Shown: in pieces, positions 28,581 to 36,590 of the stretch | Position numbering within the stretch: the first letter of the stretch is position 1 | Layout: each line of letters opens with the position of its first letter | Assembly (NCBI GenBank): GCA_003218975.1 | Contig: QHPD01000001.1 | Span: 1 to 36,590 of the forward strand | From: Verrucomicrobiota bacterium | Lineage (GTDB): Bacteria; Verrucomicrobiota; Verrucomicrobiia; Chthoniobacterales; UBA10450 | Direction: 5' to 3' | DNA length: 36,590 nt | Position numbers and translations under genes: made by a program | The notes under the pieces: generated by a model | What the model saw: only the letters and a program-made list of their open reading frames with translations | What the model was told of the DNA's origin: nothing | Databases searched by the model: none

Positions 28581-29006
28581 ATGGCGACTTATCCGAAAAG
28601 CCCGAAAGAGATGACCAAAGACATGATGTATTTCCCGCGGATGCTGGACAAGATCCGGCTGTATCAGCGCGGCGAGCTGCATGAGGACTATCACAAAAAT
28701 TTCGGCGCACCGCGCACCGCAGACAGTGCGTGCTGCAACTTTCTGCGGGTACACCATCGCGATTTGTGCGAGCGCGTGAAACAAGGCGGCACCGACGAGG
28801 AAATTCTGGAGTGGTGTTTCGAAAAAGGGCGCCGCCTTAACGAAGGCGACATCATGGTCTGGAATGGCTTCGCGTCGAAGTTAGGCTGGCGTGATTTCGC
28901 GACGCCAACCTTAGAGGGGGCAAAGCGCAAGCATGGCATCGCGGATCGCGCTGACATCGTCACAATCCCTGACCTAATCGATTTCGACGAAGGCCGGAAA
29001 AGGTGA
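28581..29006 (+). CDS. DUF5069 family protein
   Basis: A 141-residue cytosolic protein; ATG 28581 (MATYPKSPKEMTKDMMYFPR) is preferred over TTG 28575. The start PKSPKE....M.YFPRMLDKIRLYQRGEL is the characteristic DUF5069 N-terminus, a family frequent in Verrucomicrobia and Planctomycetes whose function is unknown. Further on are ACCNFLRVHHRDLCERVKQG and DEEILEWCFEKGRR. It lies 88 bp after the unknown pair and 24 bp before the M28 peptidase, so it may be cotranscribed with the latter. Confidence 0.85.
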   Translation: MATYPKSPKEMTKDMMYFPRMLDKIRLYQRGELHEDYHKNFGAPRTADSACCNFLRVHHRDLCERVKQGGTDEEILEWCFEKGRRLNEGDIMVWNGFASKLGWRDFATPTLEGAKRKHGIADRADIVTIPDLIDFDEGRKR

Positions 29007-29030
29007 TCGCCGATTACGCGGATTATACGA

Positions 29031-30479
29031 ATGCGATTTTTCTTTCTGTTCTGCTTGTACGTAACGAGCGCCTATGCTGAACAAGCCTTCCCTAAATCGT
29101 CATCGTCACCTACGCCAACGGCCACGCCGATTGTTTTTTCGCCGCGAACGCTGGCCGATTTGAAACGGCTGCAGCAAGCAGCGCTGAAGAGCGATTATGC
29201 ATACAAGCAGGTCGCGCATCTCGCCAATAACATCGGGCCGCGGTTAAGCGGATCGGCGCAAGCAGCAAAAGCGCTTGCGTACGTCGCGAGTGAATTGAGG
29301 GCCATGGGCTGCGAAGTGCAGTTAGAAAAAGTGATGGTGTCGCATTGGGTGCGCGGCGAAGAAGCGGCGGCGCTCGTTCAGTTTCCGGGACAGGCTGAAA
29401 ACACAACACAGAAAATTGTTTTGTGCGCACTTGGGGCAAGTGTGGCGACACCTCCGGATGGGATAACAGCCGAAGTCGTGGTTGCGAAAAACTTCGACGA
29501 ACTCAAAGCGCTGCCTCGCGACAAGGTCGCGGGCAAGATCGTGCTCTTTAATTATCCCTTCGACAAACAAATGGCCGCGGAAGGGCGTGGCGGCGAAGCA
29601 TATGGTGAAGCAGTTGTTTATCGCGGCGACGGTCCGAGCGCAGCCGCGCGACAGGGCGCTGTGGCGTGCTTGATTCGTTCAGTTGGCGGCGCGGATTACC
29701 GGCTTCCACACACTGGACAAACAAATTACGCAGATCATGCACTGAAAATTCCTGCCGGTGCAGTCACCGCGGAGGATGCAGATTTAATGGCCGATCTCAT
29801 CCGGCAAGGACCGGTTAAAATGAAATTGATTCTGACGCCGCAGCAAATGCCCGATGTCGAGAGCTTCAACGTCATCGGTGACATCAAAGGCAGCGAACAT
29901 CCCGAACAATTAGTCATCGTTTCCGGTCACCTGGACTCATGGGACCTGGGCACGGGCGCGATCGATGATGCCGCAGGCGTCGCCGTTTCAATGGACGCGG
30001 CGAATCTGATCGAAAAACTTCATCTTAAACCGAAGCGCACGATTCGCGTTATCGCGTGGATGAATGAAGAGAATGGCCTGCGCGGATCAAAAAAGTATGC
30101 CAAGGATAATGAAAAGGAAATGTCGAACCATTTCGCAGTCATGGAAACAGATGGCGGCGCCGGCCACCCGCTTGGCATCAACATCAAGGGAAACCCAGAA
30201 GTGAAAAAGATGCTGGCGCCCGTCGCCGCGATTTTGCAGGAATCAGGCGCGGGCATGCTTAATCTCGTCGAACACTGTGGTGCTGACATCGAGCTGCTGG
30301 AGAAAGCCGGCGTGCCTGCTTTTAGTCCGATTCAAGACAGCCGCTTCTACTTCAATTATCACCACACTGCCGCTGATACGCTGGACAAAATCGTGCCGAA
30401 AGAATTGGTAGAAAATTCCGCAGTCGTCGCAGTCGCTGCGTATGCGCTCGCGAACATGGAACAACCACTGCCTCGTTGA
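29031..30479 (+). CDS. Exported M28-family zinc aminopeptidase/carboxypeptidase with PA domain
   Basis: A 482-residue metallopeptidase. A signal peptide (FFFLFCLYVTSAYA) predicts export. A protease-associated insert spans ~140-260 (KIVLFNYPFDKQ). The catalytic domain shows the di-zinc ligands His300 and Asp312 in SGHLDSWDLGTGAIDDAAG, Glu346-Glu347 in MNEENG, Asp374 in METDGG, and a last His in YHHTAADT. The order and spacing match M28 peptidases related to carboxypeptidase Q, which release amino acids from dipeptides or N-termini. It may digest peptides in the periplasm. The stop is followed 5 bp later by an alpha/beta hydrolase start, so the two form an operon. Confidence 0.93.
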   Translation: MRFFFLFCLYVTSAYAEQAFPKSSSSPTPTATPIVFSPRTLADLKRLQQAALKSDYAYKQVAHLANNIGPRLSGSAQAAKALAYVASELRAMGCEVQLEKVMVSHWVRGEEAAALVQFPGQAENTTQKIVLCALGASVATPPDGITAEVVVAKNFDELKALPRDKVAGKIVLFNYPFDKQMAAEGRGGEAYGEAVVYRGDGPSAAARQGAVACLIRSVGGADYRLPHTGQTNYADHALKIPAGAVTAEDADLMADLIRQGPVKMKLILTPQQMPDVESFNVIGDIKGSEHPEQLVIVSGHLDSWDLGTGAIDDAAGVAVSMDAANLIEKLHLKPKRTIRVIAWMNEENGLRGSKKYAKDNEKEMSNHFAVMETDGGAGHPLGINIKGNPEVKKMLAPVAAILQESGAGMLNLVEHCGADIELLEKAGVPAFSPIQDSRFYFNYHHTAADTLDKIVPKELVENSAVVAVAAYALANMEQPLPR

Positions 30480-30484
30480 GCGGA

Positions 30485-31372
30485 ATGTTGACGTCGCGCT
30501 TTGCTTTCTCGATCGGCTTGTTGGTTGCGACCGCGTTATGCCCGCCGCATTGCACGGCGCAACAAGGAAAGGAAGCAACACCAAACACCGACACGTTCGT
30601 CACGGTTTACGGCGCAAAAATTCATTATGCCGAAGCAGGCAACGGTAATCCGGTGATTTTAATCCACGGGTTGGCAGACGATGCCACCGTTTGGGACTCG
30701 GTAATTCCGGCCCTGTCCGCAAGGTTTCGTGTCATCGCGCTTGATCAGATCGGCTTCGGCCGTTCCGATAAACCGTTGCTCAATTATCGTGTCAGCACCT
30801 TTGTCGATTTTCTCGATGGATTTTTGACGGAACTAAAAATCGAGCGCGCGTCGCTAGTTGGCAATTCATTCGGCGGCTGGGTTGCGGCCGCCTTTGCGCT
30901 TGCGCATCCCGCTCGCGTGGATCGGCTTGTTCTGTGCGATGCAGTGGGCTACGCAGCCTTGGCGCAAGCGATGGATCCGCGAGCTCTGAGTGCGCTCCGC
31001 TTAGCCAGCCGCGAAGACATTCAATATCTTGGCCCGCTAACGTTTCATGACAAGCGCTTCTATCAAGACGTCGATCTTGCATTTAAACAGCGAGTGACCG
31101 CCGGCGACGGCTACACTGTCGGTCGGCTTCTTGACTCGATGATACGAGGAGATGATACGCTTGATAACAGACTTAACGTGATCAATCGACCGACTCTAAT
31201 CCTGTGGGGCCGTGACGACAAGCTCATCCCACTTACCTTCGGCGAGCGGTTTCATCAAGAGATTACGAACTCCCGCCTGCAGATCATCGACAATTGTGGC
31301 CACATGCCGCAGGTGGAGTGCCCCGACCAATTCGTCACTGCTGTGCTTCAATTTTTTAACGACACGAGATGA
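30485..31372 (+). CDS. Exported alpha/beta hydrolase
   Basis: A 295-residue hydrolase with ATG at 30485 and a signal peptide (FAFSIGLLVATALCPPHCTA). The alpha/beta core begins at ~38: VYGAKIHYAEAGNGNPVILI, then HGLADDATVWDSVI (oxyanion hole), LDQIGFGRSDKP, the nucleophile Ser128 in VGNSFGGW, the acid in LWGRDDKLIP and the catalytic His in DNCGHMPQVECPDQF. All three catalytic residues are present. It resembles C-C hydrolases/haloalkane-dehalogenase-like enzymes (MhpC type), but specificity cannot be told. It is coexpressed with the M28 peptidase, so the pair may break down an exported or scavenged substrate. It converges on a minus-strand gene 15 bp downstream. Confidence 0.92.
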   Translation: MLTSRFAFSIGLLVATALCPPHCTAQQGKEATPNTDTFVTVYGAKIHYAEAGNGNPVILIHGLADDATVWDSVIPALSARFRVIALDQIGFGRSDKPLLNYRVSTFVDFLDGFLTELKIERASLVGNSFGGWVAAAFALAHPARVDRLVLCDAVGYAALAQAMDPRALSALRLASREDIQYLGPLTFHDKRFYQDVDLAFKQRVTAGDGYTVGRLLDSMIRGDDTLDNRLNVINRPTLILWGRDDKLIPLTFGERFHQEITNSRLQIIDNCGHMPQVECPDQFVTAVLQFFNDTR

Positions 31373-31387
31373 ACCAGCTTGTCCGGC

Positions 31388-31909
31388 TTACACCGGCGTC
31401 GAATTGTCCGCCGGCGGGTAAAACTGGACCGTGATGCCCTTCCAGAGGGTGTCCGAGTGTGCGGTAATGTAGTATCCCGAAACGTCGCGAGTCAGGATTG
31501 CTACCGAATACATTGGCACCTTCGCAAAATCCGCTCCGAACCGGCGTTTCAAGCCGGGTTTCAGTCGCTCTATGAAGACTTTTTCCAGCGCCTTGGAACG
31601 AAACACGCGACCCGCGAGGTTCCAGACTGCGCGTTTTTTCGGCGGCAAGTGGCGGATGTATTCGGGAAACAGGTCGATCTTGATACGAGTCGGCTTTCCG
31701 TCGGGTCTGCGGTTTCTTAGTTTAGCTTTGCCGGACAGCGCCCGGTAGTCGTCCACCACCGGCATCGCTTCCAGCATCTCGGCGTAGAAATCGTCGGGAA
31801 ACACGCCGTCGAATCTCAAGTGGTAGAACGGCGAATCGTCCGCATGGGACCTCCGGACAGATTCCACGACGAAATCGACCAAATTGTTGACTGACCACGA
31901 TTGTCTCAT
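31388..31909 (-). CDS. Truncated 2OG-Fe(II) oxygenase-like protein
   Basis: A 173-residue protein starting at ATG 31909 (MRQSWSVNNLVDFVVESV). The N-terminal part (FYHLRFDGVFPDDFYAEMLE) and the pattern SGYYITAHSDTLWKGITVQF contain the HxD metal-ligand pair (HSD) at the entry of the jelly-roll of 2OG-Fe(II) oxygenases. Members of this type run on for another 60-90 residues to supply the second His and the Arg that bind iron and 2-oxoglutarate. Here a stop follows PPADNSTPV, so these are missing and the enzyme is probably inactive. The break point is 15 bp from the end of the convergent hydrolase gene. It is divergent from the membrane protein at 31933. Confidence 0.6.
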   Translation of the reverse strand: MRQSWSVNNLVDFVVESVRRSHADDSPFYHLRFDGVFPDDFYAEMLEAMPVVDDYRALSGKAKLRNRRPDGKPTRIKIDLFPEYIRHLPPKKRAVWNLAGRVFRSKALEKVFIERLKPGLKRRFGADFAKVPMYSVAILTRDVSGYYITAHSDTLWKGITVQFYPPADNSTPV

Positions 31910-31932
31910 TGAATGAATTGTTCCCGTTAACC

Positions 31933-32559
31933 ATGAGTCAAACAACTCAAAAACACTCGCGTTTCTCGCACTTCGGCGGCTGGGTTGCCGAATTAGTTTT
32001 GGTGTTCGTTGGCGTTTACGCGGCATTCTGGCTCAGTAATTATCAGCAGCACCGGCAGGATGCAGAACGGCGCGACCGAATCCTGGCGTCGATCGAGCAA
32101 ATGCTGCGCGAAGGAATCGAGAGCGGAAAAATTAACCGCGCGAAAGAGGAACGAGAAGCCGCGGAGTTTCGGCGCGCGCTGGATGCCGGCGACATGCCGC
32201 CGCTGCATCCGTTCGTTTTCACGACCGACTACAGCCCGGGCGACTTCGCCACGCTGCTTCAATCCGGCGGCATCCAGCTGCTCGAGTTGGAAACCCTCAC
32301 CGCGCTGCGCAACGACGAATCGGTTATCCGCTGGGGACTGAGCCGCATGGCGCGTTATCAAAAATTAAGCGACGAACTGATCATGCCGAACCTCGACCAG
32401 AACATTTCCTTCTTTTACGATCCGGTCACCAAGAAATTGCGAAAACGGTTCGAGATATATCCCGAAGCTCTACAAGCAACTGTGAAATTTGCTAACGAGC
32501 TTGAACGAACGCACACCGAATTGCTTAAACGAATCCAAGCTGAACGGCAATACCACTAA
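31933..32559 (+). CDS. Single-pass membrane protein (DUF6090-like layout)
   Basis: A 208-residue protein with ATG 31933 (MSQTTQKHSRFSHFGGWVAE). One hydrophobic helix at ~18-36 (VAELVLVFVGVYAAFWLSNY) is followed by QQHRQDAERRDRILASIEQM, a coiled-coil-like linker, and a helical domain to the end. The ELVLV.VGV..AFWL.N layout followed by an ERR helix is shared with DUF6090-type proteins of unknown function. The first gene of a plus-strand operon: the next starts 1 bp after its stop. It shares a 23-bp gap with the divergent oxygenase-like gene. Confidence 0.75.
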   Translation: MSQTTQKHSRFSHFGGWVAELVLVFVGVYAAFWLSNYQQHRQDAERRDRILASIEQMLREGIESGKINRAKEEREAAEFRRALDAGDMPPLHPFVFTTDYSPGDFATLLQSGGIQLLELETLTALRNDESVIRWGLSRMARYQKLSDELIMPNLDQNISFFYDPVTKKLRKRFEIYPEALQATVKFANELERTHTELLKRIQAERQYH

Positions 32560-32560
32560 C

Positions 32561-33646
32561 ATGATTCCAACCAGCGCCATTTTTCCATCTCTCTTGTTGA
32601 TCTTCGCCGCGAGCTTCGCGTTCGCCGCCGAGTATCCAGCGCCTATCCAAGGCGATTACACGATCCGCGATTTCAAATTTACGTCGGGTGAGACGTTGCC
32701 GGAGTTGCGTCTCCATTATCGGACCATCGGGAATCCGGAGAAAGATGCGCAGGGCAAAACGACGAATGCCGTTCTCATCATGCATGGGACCACCGGCAGC
32801 GGCGCGCAGTTTGTGCCGCGCCCGGAGTTTGCAGATGAGCTATTCGGGGAAGGTCAGCCGCTGGATGCGACGAAGTTTTTCATCGTCCTGCCCGACGGAA
32901 TTGGCCACGGCAAATCTAGCAAGCCGAGCGACGGGCTCCACGCGAAGTTTCCCCATTACGGTTATATCGACATGGTGGAAGCGCAGTATCGCCTGCTCAC
33001 CGAAGGGCTCGGCGTCAACCACGCGCGACTGGTGATGGGAACGTCGATGGGCGGAATGCACACCTGGCTCTGGGGCGAGTTGCATCCCGATTTCATGGAC
33101 GTGCTCATGCCGCTGGCAAGCTTGCCAACTCAAATTTCTGGACGCAATCGCGTCTGGCGGCGAATGATCATCGACGCGATTCGTAACGACCCGGCGTGGG
33201 AGGGTGGCGAATACAAAACCCAGCCACCAAGTCTCCGCACGGCTGCGGAAATTCTCTCGTTCATGAGCAGCAATCCGGCGTTGCGACAGAACGAGGCGCC
33301 CACCCTCGCGAAAGCAGATGAGGCGCTCGACAAGTTCGTCAGCGGCTACGTGAAAACCGCCGACGCCAATGACGTGCTCTACGCGCTCGAAGCTTCACAC
33401 GATTACGATCCCGGGCCAAACCTCGAAAAAATTAGCGCGCCGCTGCTCGCGATTAATTCCGCCGACGATCTGATCAATCCGCCGGAGCTTGGGATTCTTG
33501 AGCGCGAGATCAAGCGTGTCCCGCGTGGCCGGGCGATCGTCATCCCCTTCAGCGACAAAACGCGCGGGCACGGCAGTCACACTGTCGCGGCGCTGTGGAA
33601 AGATGAATTGGTGACGCTGCTGAAGGAAACTGCAAAAGCGCAATGA
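32561..33646 (+). CDS. Exported MetX-like alpha/beta hydrolase
   Basis: A 361-residue protein starting at ATG 32561; a signal peptide (IFPSLLLIFAASFAFAAE) is clear. The core matches the homoserine O-acetyltransferase (MetX)-like fold: LRLHYRTIGNP, VLIMHGTTGSGAQF, VLPDGIGHGKSSKPSD, the nucleophile Ser162 in MGTSMGGMHTWLWG, the acid in INSADDLINPPE and the His in GHGSHT. True MetX works on acetyl-CoA in the cytosol; an exported copy cannot, so this is more likely a hydrolase of ester or amide substrates. It is preceded by a membrane protein (1-bp gap) and overlaps the CYTH gene by 4 bp (ATGA), so one transcript is expected. Confidence 0.88.
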   Translation: MIPTSAIFPSLLLIFAASFAFAAEYPAPIQGDYTIRDFKFTSGETLPELRLHYRTIGNPEKDAQGKTTNAVLIMHGTTGSGAQFVPRPEFADELFGEGQPLDATKFFIVLPDGIGHGKSSKPSDGLHAKFPHYGYIDMVEAQYRLLTEGLGVNHARLVMGTSMGGMHTWLWGELHPDFMDVLMPLASLPTQISGRNRVWRRMIIDAIRNDPAWEGGEYKTQPPSLRTAAEILSFMSSNPALRQNEAPTLAKADEALDKFVSGYVKTADANDVLYALEASHDYDPGPNLEKISAPLLAINSADDLINPPELGILEREIKRVPRGRAIVIPFSDKTRGHGSHTVAALWKDELVTLLKETAKAQ

Positions 33647-34137
33647 GCTCAGTGGGCGCACAAAAGAACGGCAGAGTGCCGAGCCATCGGGAAATCGAAC
33701 GCAAGTTTTTGATTAAACGACTGCCGGACAAACTTCATCGTTGGCGGCATTATCCCATCGCGCAGGGTTATCTGGCGATCGAACCCGCTGGACGGCAGGT
33801 TCGGCTCCGCAAACAAGGCAACACCGCGTCGCTGACCTTCAAAACAGGTCGCGCCGGCGCACGCGAGGAGCGCGAGATCAAGCTCACCGCAAAACAGTTC
33901 GCCGCGCTCTGGCCGGCGACGGCGGGGAGACGTTTGCGCAAAATGCGTTACGAGATTCCCTGGAAGGACTTGCTGATTGAGATCGATATTTATCGAGGAA
34001 AACTCAGCGGGTTAGTGGTGGCTGAAGTGGAATTTCCCAACCGCGTAACGTGCCGTGAATTCGAGCCACCCCCGTGGTTCGGGCGAGAGGTGACCGGCGA
34101 AAAACATTACAGCAACGTTCGCTTGGCCACCGAGTAA
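33643..34137 (+). CDS. CYTH domain protein (triphosphate tunnel metalloenzyme)
   Basis: A 164-residue protein starting at ATG 33643, which overlaps the previous stop by 4 bp. The signature ExExK appears as EIERK (17-21), followed by FLIKRLP. The tunnel strands carry many basic and acidic residues pointing inward: QVRLRKQG, SLTFKTG, EEREIKLTAKQF, MRYEIPW, IEIDIYRG and VVAEVEFP. Bacterial members with this NEF/YgiF-like short form hydrolyse inorganic triphosphate or similar substrates. The function in this operon is unclear. The normal length for single-domain CYTH proteins is about 150-170. Confidence 0.92.
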   Translation: MSSVGAQKNGRVPSHREIERKFLIKRLPDKLHRWRHYPIAQGYLAIEPAGRQVRLRKQGNTASLTFKTGRAGAREEREIKLTAKQFAALWPATAGRRLRKMRYEIPWKDLLIEIDIYRGKLSGLVVAEVEFPNRVTCREFEPPPWFGREVTGEKHYSNVRLATE

Positions 34138-34194
34138 ACAACACAAGCTATTCCTCGCTTAACAACCGAAAACCTTCATGAATAGCGCGATGCC

Positions 34195-34647
34195 GTGAAA
34201 CAAAAAATTCTTTTCGTCTGCGTTCACAACAGCGCCCGCAGCCAGATGGCCGAAGCGTTTCTCAACGAAATTTGCGGCAATCATTTTGAAGCGCGCAGCG
34301 CCGGCCTCGAACCTGGAAAGCTAAACCTACTGGCAGTGGAAGCGATGCGCGAGATCGGGATTGATATTTCACATAAGCAGACTCAATCCGTATTCGACGT
34401 CTTCAAATCCGGTCCGGCAGCTGCCGGATTCGCCTATGTGATCACCGTCTGCGATGAAAGCGGCGCGGAACGCTGTCCAATCTTTCCCGGCGCAACGATG
34501 CAATTGCACTGGAGTTTTCCCGATCCCGCCGCGCTCACCGGCACACGCGAAGAACGTCTCGCGGGCACGCGTAAAATCCGCGACCAGATCCGCGCCCGCA
34601 TCGAGATGTGGTGCGACGAAATGTGCGCGGTCGAGCCGGGTCGTTAG
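34195..34647 (+). CDS. arsC: ArsC-type arsenate reductase / low-molecular-weight phosphatase fold
   Basis: A 150-residue cytosolic protein with GTG start at 34195. The P-loop [10 protein letters not shown] gives CX5R (Cys9, Arg15). Cys86 and Cys94 in [18 protein letters not shown], together with HWSFPDPA, match thioredoxin-linked arsenate reductases (ArsC of the LMW-PTP type) and not true tyrosine phosphatases, which end with DPY. It should reduce arsenate to arsenite through a Cys relay. No ars efflux pump or ArsR repressor is present here, so the gene is isolated from the usual operon. An inverted pair GCTATTC/GAATAGC (34149-34186) lies in the 57-bp gap before it. Confidence 0.88.
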   Translation: MKQKILFVCVHNSARSQMAEAFLNEICGNHFEARSAGLEPGKLNLLAVEAMREIGIDISHKQTQSVFDVFKSGPAAAGFAYVITVCDESGAERCPIFPGATMQLHWSFPDPAALTGTREERLAGTRKIRDQIRARIEMWCDEMCAVEPGR

Positions 34648-34671
34648 TTGAGTCCAGGTCGGGAATCTGTC

Positions 34672-35829
34672 CTAGAGCCCGTAGCATTCGAGATATTTGA
34701 TGCCGGAGCCCGTGCTGAAAATCACGACACGTTCGCCGGAAGCAATTTTGCCGGCGGCGAGGAGCGCCTTCAAAGCTGCGAAGCAGGCGGCAGCTTCGGG
34801 AGCGACGAAGAGACCTTCACGAGCGCCCACTTCGCGAGCAACGCAGATCATTTCTTCGTCACTAACAGCAACAGCACCGCCATCGGATTGGCGAAGAATC
34901 TTTAAAATAAGGAAATCAGCGATCGCTTTGGGAACACGCAGACCGGAAGCACATGTGTGTGGATTCGGAACTTTCACGGCAAATTCTTCTCCGGCTTCAA
35001 AGGCGTGGACGATTGGAGCACAACCACTTGCTTGCACCGCAAACATGCGCGGGCGTTTTTGCCCAATCCAACCGAGGGTCTCCATTTCATCGAACGCTTT
35101 CCACATTCCGATGAGGCCGGTGCCGCCGCCGGTTGGATACAAAATTAGGTCGGGCAATTGCCAATCGCTGTGCTCCGCTAATTCATAGCCGAGCGTCTTC
35201 TTTCCCTCCACGCGATACGGCTCCTTCAGCGTGGACATGTCGAACCAGCCTTCTTTCTCTTTGCGCCGGTCGATCTCTGCGCCGCAGTCCGTGATGAGAC
35301 CGTCGATAAGATCGACATGTGCGCCCAGCTCCCGACATTCGATGATATTCGCGCGCGGTGTGTCGCGCGGCATGAAGATGTGCGCTTCGAGACCAGCACG
35401 CGCAGCGTAAGCGGCGAGCGCTCCACCGGCGTTGCCCGCGCTTGGGACAGCGAGTTTCTTCGCGCCGAGATATTTTGCCATCGAGACGGCGACGCTCATG
35501 CCGCGGGCTTTGAAACTTTGCGTCGGATTTAGCGATTCGTCCTTGATCCAAAGATCGACCTCGTCAGCGAATCGCTTCGCCCGCAGGAGGGGCGTCCCGC
35601 CTTCGCCTAACGAGACCGGTTCTTCGCCAGCGGGCAGCGGCAATAGCTCGCGGTAGCGCCACAATGATTTCTCGCGCGTGCGCAACGCCTCGCGCGTGAG
35701 GACTCCACCTGCTTTAGCAAGATCGACGACGGCAAACAGCGGTTTCTGACACGCGGTACAGAGGTTTTGCAGCCGCGACCAGTCGTGGCGCAGTCCGCAT
35801 GAAGAACACTCAAGATGGGACAAAAACAC
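34672..35829 (-). CDS. thrC: Threonine synthase (PLP-dependent)
   Basis: About 385 residues; the start is put at GTG 35829 because homology begins SHLECSSCG, and the in-frame codons beyond give a foreign leader. An N-terminal zinc ribbon, CSSC (8-11) and CTAC (24-27), is typical of one threonine-synthase branch. GEGGTPL (75-81) and [10 protein letters not shown] with the PLP lysine Lys107 follow, then [18 protein letters not shown] (phosphate loop) and [10 protein letters not shown]. The C-terminal ~80 residues are shorter than in the long form. It converts O-phosphohomoserine to threonine. It lies 97 bp downstream of the htrA-type gene on the same strand, so cotranscription is possible. Confidence 0.92.
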   Translation of the reverse strand: MFLSHLECSSCGLRHDWSRLQNLCTACQKPLFAVVDLAKAGGVLTREALRTREKSLWRYRELLPLPAGEEPVSLGEGGTPLLRAKRFADEVDLWIKDESLNPTQSFKARGMSVAVSMAKYLGAKKLAVPSAGNAGGALAAYAARAGLEAHIFMPRDTPRANIIECRELGAHVDLIDGLITDCGAEIDRRKEKEGWFDMSTLKEPYRVEGKKTLGYELAEHSDWQLPDLILYPTGGGTGLIGMWKAFDEMETLGWIGQKRPRMFAVQASGCAPIVHAFEAGEEFAVKVPNPHTCASGLRVPKAIADFLILKILRQSDGGAVAVSDEEMICVAREVGAREGLFVAPEAAACFAALKALLAAGKIASGERVVIFSTGSGIKYLECYGL

Positions 35830-35926
35830 TAAGTAATGGAGCGCAGATATCCGTACGGGGCATGCCACGAATTCGCGAGCTCCCCACTGGACGAGTCCGT
35901 CCGGATGGCGGACCAAGGCTCGCGCG

Positions 35927-36590
35927 CTACGCCGGCGGCGTGGACTCAGCTGGCAAGATCGGTAATTCCAATTTTTCTGCGTGGCGAATGACGACCAGCT
36001 TTGCAGGAACGCCGATTTGGTCGCCGACCAGCATCTTGTGCAGGTCGTGAATCGTACCGATCGGTCGCTCATTGAACGCTACGATCAAGTCGCCCTCGCG
36101 TACGCCAGCGCGCTCTGCCGGGCTCGCTTTTTCTACCGACACAACAAGCACGCCGGTTTCAAGCGGCAAATTATAAAATCGGACCACGCGGCGATGCAGC
36201 GGCACATTTTGGCCCGCGACGCCGATGTAGCTGCGCCGGATCCTTCCGTCGCGAATCAGCCAGCCGGCGACCAGCCTGGCTGTGTTGCTGGCAATGGCAA
36301 AGCAAATGCCTTGCGCTGGTCGGATCATCGCCGTGTTCACACCGATCACTTCCCCAGCGGAGTCCACGAGAGGTCCGCCCGAATTGCCGGGATTCAATGC
36401 CGCGTCGGTCTGAATGATGTTGTCGATCAAACGACCCGATTGCGAATACATCGAGCGACCGAGCGCGCTGATCACGCCCGCTGTTACACTGGCTTGGAAC
36501 CCCAGCGGATTGCCGATCGCAATCGCCACCTGCCCCACCCGCAGACTTTCGGAATCTGCCAGGCGTACGTGAACTAATTGAGGCGCATCG
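35927..36590 (-). CDS. HtrA/DegP-type serine protease (5' end outside window)
   Basis: The frame is open to the right window edge (LVHVRLADSESLRVGQVAIA), so the signal peptide and the catalytic His and Asp are outside the window. The nucleophile is in ALNPGNSGGPLVDSAGEV. One PDZ domain follows (YIGVAGQNV..., GVLVVSVEKASPAERAGVRE), ending near ILPAESTPPA. Such trypsin-like envelope proteases degrade misfolded proteins; a single PDZ domain matches DegS/HtrA short forms more than DegP, which has two. It lies upstream of threonine synthase on the same strand. Confidence 0.93.
   Translation of the reverse strand, partial: DAPQLVHVRLADSESLRVGQVAIAIGNPLGFQASVTAGVISALGRSMYSQSGRLIDNIIQTDAALNPGNSGGPLVDSAGEVIGVNTAMIRPAQGICFAIASNTARLVAGWLIRDGRIRRSYIGVAGQNVPLHRRVVRFYNLPLETGVLVVSVEKASPAERAGVREGDLIVAFNERPIGTIHDLHKMLVGDQIGVPAKLVVIRHAEKLELPILPAESTPPA

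Overview
The window looks like chromosomal DNA of a soil-type Gram-negative bacterium of moderately high GC. I infer Verrucomicrobiota, probably the Chthoniobacterales/Udaeobacter side. The reasons are the dnaK-groES-groEL gene order, the DUF5069 protein, a relic of a TonB-dependent receptor of the kind seen there, several starts without a Shine-Dalgarno site, and many small degenerate ORFs. This assignment rests on recognition only; no search was run. No rRNA, tRNA, CRISPR array or intact insertion sequence was seen.

Left part (1-9.5 kb): a membrane-anchored SAM methyltransferase cut by the window edge; a two-gene operon of a sugar-1-phosphate nucleotidyltransferase and an AmgK-like sugar kinase; a scar where the tail of a TonB-dependent receptor and the tail of a MocR-type regulator point at each other; then a GlxA-type regulator, an MBL-fold hydrolase, the Prc tail-specific protease, an L,D-transpeptidase and thymidylate synthase. 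Prc, the transpeptidase and the sugar-activating pair all point to envelope maintenance. Centre-left (9.5-13.9 kb): a chaperone cluster dnaK-groES-groEL with a strong intergenic hairpin and a strong terminator.

Middle (13.9-27 kb) is the accessory part. It holds a lone Mrr-type restriction enzyme, an orphan antitoxin-like protein, a run of small ORFs, a PocR/AraC regulator, Hsp20, several very small membrane proteins, two APC-type transporters, and many relics (transposase tail, frameshifted zinc ribbon, CorA-like tail). Three kinds of sequence occur twice: a small protein family (16897 and 23707), a second small ORF in inverted orientation (20077 and 23339), and about 100 bp of the hsp20 upstream region (18885 and 26839). 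A 16-bp inverted repeat brackets the first permease.

Right part (27-36.6 kb) is compact and gene-dense again. It has an overlapping pair of unknown helical proteins; DUF5069, a secreted M28 peptidase and an alpha/beta hydrolase on the plus strand; a truncated 2OG-oxygenase-like gene opposing them; a membrane protein, a secreted MetX-like hydrolase and a CYTH protein as an operon; an ArsC/LMW-phosphatase protein; and, on the minus strand, an HtrA protease (cut by the window edge) followed by threonine synthase.
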